This document shows, piece by piece, positions 13,159 to 14,909 of a stretch of 14,909 bases of DNA. This DNA comes from Acidimicrobiaceae bacterium. Its GTDB lineage: Bacteria; Actinomycetota; Acidimicrobiia; Acidimicrobiales; MedAcidi-G1. The notes under the pieces are model-generated. The model searched no databases, was not told the DNA's origin, and was given only the letters and a program-made list of their open reading frames with translations. The DNA is taken from NCBI GenBank assembly GCA_003541675.1, contig DPMC01000117.1:1242-16150 (forward strand). The letters run 5' to 3'. The position numbers and the translations under genes were made by a program. Each line of letters opens with the position of its first letter. Position 1 is the first letter of the stretch.

Positions 13159-13794
13159 ATGGTCGCCCCGTTCATCGAAGCCTTGTCCGCGTTCGCCACC
13201 TCCGAGGGGGCCCGTGACCCGGATCTGACCCGACCCATGGCGCTCCTGACTGATGCGCTTCTTCGGGTGATGCCGACGGCAGGTCGGGGACCCCAGCCAA
13301 GCCAGGAGGTCGTCGATCGACACCTGGGTGGTGCTCTGGCCGCGGCGGTCGGAACAGCGGGGGAACTCATCGGCTCAGTCGTACACGAGGTGGGTTGGGC
13401 CAAGCCATACCCCGAGTACGCCGGTGAGCCCGACATGGATGCCATGCGGGCCAACTACTCGTACGCCCCGATCATCGGGAGCGCCACCGACGTCATCTCC
13501 GGGGGGGCGGTGGCTGCGCCGTACCTGAGCGATGAGGTGTTTGTCGGACTGGTGTTGCAGGGTCCAGATTGCGACTATCCGTCGCACGTTCACAAGTCCG
13601 AGGAAATCTTCTGGGTGGCCGCGGGCACGTCGGACTGGCAGAAGGGCGACGTCTGGCGAGTCGAGGAGCCCGGTGGGGTGATCCACCACGAATCGGGGGT
13701 TCGGCACGCCACGGTGACCCGTGACAGTCCGCTACTGATGTTGTTCGCGTGGGTGACCGACCCGGGTTGCATTCCGGTCATTGTCCGGCGCTGA
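13159..13794 (+). CDS. Cupin protein of the DMSP lyase family (DddQ/DddL-like), catalytic Tyr replaced by Phe
   Basis: This is a 211-residue cytoplasmic protein: a helical N-terminal half, then a C-terminal cupin. The cupin reads LQGPDCDYPSHVHKSEEIFW and then PGGVIHHESGVRHATVT. Predicted metal ligands are His143, His145, Glu149 and His183. From memory, DddQ has Tyr120, His125, Glu129, Tyr131 and His163; adding 20 gives Tyr140, His145, Glu149, position 151 and His183, an exact spacing match. Position 151 is Phe, where DddQ, DddW and DddK have a Tyr implicated in catalysis. DMSP cleavage to dimethyl sulfide and acrylate is therefore possible but doubtful; a related lyase or other metal-dependent activity is equally open. 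The ATG at 13159 is supported by TACGTT 8 bp upstream. The rhomboid gene starts 5 bp after the stop. Confidence 0.8.
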   Translation: MVAPFIEALSAFATSEGARDPDLTRPMALLTDALLRVMPTAGRGPQPSQEVVDRHLGGALAAAVGTAGELIGSVVHEVGWAKPYPEYAGEPDMDAMRANYSYAPIIGSATDVISGGAVAAPYLSDEVFVGLVLQGPDCDYPSHVHKSEEIFWVAAGTSDWQKGDVWRVEEPGGVIHHESGVRHATVTRDSPLLMLFAWVTDPGCIPVIVRR

Positions 13795-13799
13795 ACCTG

Positions 13800-14759
13800 A
13801 TGTCGGAATCATTGCCGGGAGGCGAGTTCGAGGCCTGTCACCGGCATCCGGAGAATCGGGCCGGAGTGCGCTGTCAGCGGTGCAACCGCCGGATCTGTGC
13901 GCTGTGCATGCACACGGCATCGGTGGGCTTCCACTGTCCGGACTGTGCAGGCGGACGGACGCGACGGCGCGAAAGGTCCAGCCCGATCCGTCCGGTGGGG
14001 GCGCGCCCTGCGGGGCGGCGAGTCGCACATGTGCGGGTCGGTCCGGTGGAGGGGCCACCGGCCACCCTGGCGCTGGTTGCCCTAAACGTCGCGGCGTTCC
14101 TGGGCACCGTCTTTCTGGGCGGCTCGGGAGGTGGCGGCGTCTACGACCGGTTCGCCTCCGGCGGCGGGATGGTCACCGTGGACCACGGTCTGCTGGGCAT
14201 CGGCCGGTCGGGGCCGTTCCTCATCGGCGTGGCCGAGGGGGAGTGGAGTCGCCTGCTCACCGGTGGTTTCCTGCACGCCGGCCTGCTCCACCTCCTGGTC
14301 AACATGTTCCTGCTGTGGATGTTGGGTCGCCAGCTGGAGGCCGCACACGGTCCGGGTCGTTATGCCGGCCTGTACCTGGCGTCGTTGCTAGCCGGCTCGT
14401 TCGGGGTGATGCTGCGCGACCCTCAGGCCCTCACGGTAGGCGCATCGGGTGCCGTGTTCGGCCTCATGGCCGCGGCAGTCATCCACCAGCTCCGGCGGGG
14501 AATCAACCCCTGGGGGACGGGGCTGGGAGGCCTGCTCCTGGTCAACGTGGTGTTCACATTCGGCCGACCCGGCATCAGCATCGGTGGCCATCTGGGTGGA
14601 TTGGTAGGTGGTGCGTTGGTGGCGTGGATGGTCGACACCGTCGAGCGTCGTGGCATGCCCCGGGTGCTGGTCGCCGCGCTGCCCTGGGTGGTGGCGATCG
14701 CGTTCGCCGCCGGTTCGGTGTGGGCGGCGGGACGTTGGTGGGACCCGGTGCTGCGTTGA
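13800..14759 (+). CDS. Rhomboid-family intramembrane serine protease with N-terminal B-box-like zinc finger
   Basis: This is a 319-residue membrane protein that should cleave transmembrane helices inside the bilayer. The first 50 residues form a B-box-like zinc finger with Cys13, His16, Cys25, Cys28, Cys33, Cys36, Cys46 and Cys49. A basic, Pro- and Arg-rich linker leads to about six hydrophobic segments from about residue 85. The rhomboid features are HLLVN (His164, Asn168), the catalytic Ser216 in GASGAVFG, and His264 in GGHLGGLVGG. The dyad and spacing look intact. The ATG at 13800 is 5 bp after the cupin stop and begins just before the zinc finger; there is no clear Shine-Dalgarno sequence, so coupling to the cupin is likely. 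This fusion is common in actinobacteria. Its substrates are unknown. Confidence 0.93.
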   Translation: MSESLPGGEFEACHRHPENRAGVRCQRCNRRICALCMHTASVGFHCPDCAGGRTRRRERSSPIRPVGARPAGRRVAHVRVGPVEGPPATLALVALNVAAFLGTVFLGGSGGGGVYDRFASGGGMVTVDHGLLGIGRSGPFLIGVAEGEWSRLLTGGFLHAGLLHLLVNMFLLWMLGRQLEAAHGPGRYAGLYLASLLAGSFGVMLRDPQALTVGASGAVFGLMAAAVIHQLRRGINPWGTGLGGLLLVNVVFTFGRPGISIGGHLGGLVGGALVAWMVDTVERRGMPRVLVAALPWVVAIAFAAGSVWAAGRWWDPVLR

Positions 14760-14780
14760 GATCGTCTTCGGGGGACGATC
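14760..14780. other. Hairpin with UUCG-like loop between the rhomboid and DsbA-like genes
   Basis: GATCGTC at 14760-14766 pairs perfectly with GACGATC at 14774-14780. The loop TTCGGGG also allows a C(TTCG)G tetraloop. It directly follows the rhomboid stop and ends 5 bp before the next ATG, so it may act as a T-less terminator or sit on the start region of the next gene. Confidence 0.45.
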
Positions 14781-14785
14781 GCGTG

Positions 14786-14909
14786 ATGGACGAACAATCA
14801 TTGAACCAGTCGGCCGTTGGACCACCAGATCTGGAGTTCTTCTGGGACCCGGTGTGTCCGTTCGCCTGGCAGACGTCACGCTGGCTACGACGGGTAGCTG
14901 ACCTTCGGG
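14786..14909 (+). CDS. DsbA-family protein, mycothiol-dependent nitroreductase Rv2466c-like (3' truncated by window edge)
   Basis: The first 41 residues are visible: a short polar N-terminus, then LEFFWDPVCPFAWQTSRWL and the start of the next helix. This closely resembles the thioredoxin-fold N-terminus of the actinobacterial DsbA-like group that includes M. tuberculosis Rv2466c (DPLCPWCW). Such proteins act in the cytoplasm with mycothiol. Here the active site is C24-P-F-A27, so the second Cys of CxxC is Ala. The ATG at 14786 fits the family start. It has no good ribosome-binding site, but GACGAT lies 6 bp upstream inside the hairpin at 14760-14780. The rest of the gene is outside the window, so the assignment depends on one motif. 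Confidence 0.72.
   Translation, partial: MDEQSLNQSAVGPPDLEFFWDPVCPFAWQTSRWLRRVADLR

Overview
This is a GC-rich window (estimated by eye in the mid-60s % GC) with dense, mostly bidirectional gene packing. It starts inside the beta subunit gene of an F-type ATP synthase. A high-GC actinobacterium is the best fit, possibly an Acidimicrobiia-like marine or freshwater lineage. The support is the GlpX-type FBPase, a MurA with Asp in place of the catalytic Cys, a B-box rhomboid, a mycothiol-nitroreductase-like DsbA protein, and -10-like hexamers placed exactly where leaderless transcripts would need them. The lineage call is an inference, because no rRNA or other marker is present. I saw no tRNA, rRNA, insertion sequence, integrase or CRISPR array, and no gene-free stretch exceeds 300 bases.

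Layout. Positions 1-842 hold the end of the ATP synthase operon (atpD 3' end, atpC). Positions 872-1861 hold glpX on the minus strand, divergent from a zinc-ribbon protein with a duplicated domain (1926-2714). A 133-bp gap with three strong hairpins follows, then a small unknown protein (2848-3135). A shared hairpin terminator separates that gene from a convergent fatty acid desaturase (3165-4142, minus). The desaturase diverges from a small alpha/beta hydrolase (4205-4798), whose 3' end runs into a three-copy 24-bp tandem repeat.

Positions 4926-8776 form one plus-strand operon for a three-subunit molybdenum hydroxylase: FAD subunit, 2Fe-2S subunit and molybdopterin subunit, followed by a MoaD/ThiS-like sulfur carrier. 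Unlike many of their neighbours, its genes have Shine-Dalgarno-like sequences. The operon ends in a 14-bp convergent overlap with an MFS transporter (8763-10397, minus) that carries a long extra N-terminal region.

Positions 10407-13084 hold murA, a previously uncalled 50-residue membrane microprotein on the minus strand, a NifU-type Fe-S protein and an enoyl-CoA hydratase. Positions 13159-14909 hold a DMSP-lyase-family cupin, a rhomboid protease and the start of a DsbA-family protein.

The items most worth a second look are four. First, the cupin keeps DddQ-like active-site spacing but has Phe where DMSP lyases have a catalytic Tyr. Second, -10-like motifs sit exactly 6 nt (sometimes 8 nt) before many start codons and support the microprotein. 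Third, the molybdenum hydroxylase has an active-site signature unlike CO dehydrogenase and its own sulfur carrier. Fourth, the structured and repetitive intergenic regions lie at 2740-2826 and 4782-4909.
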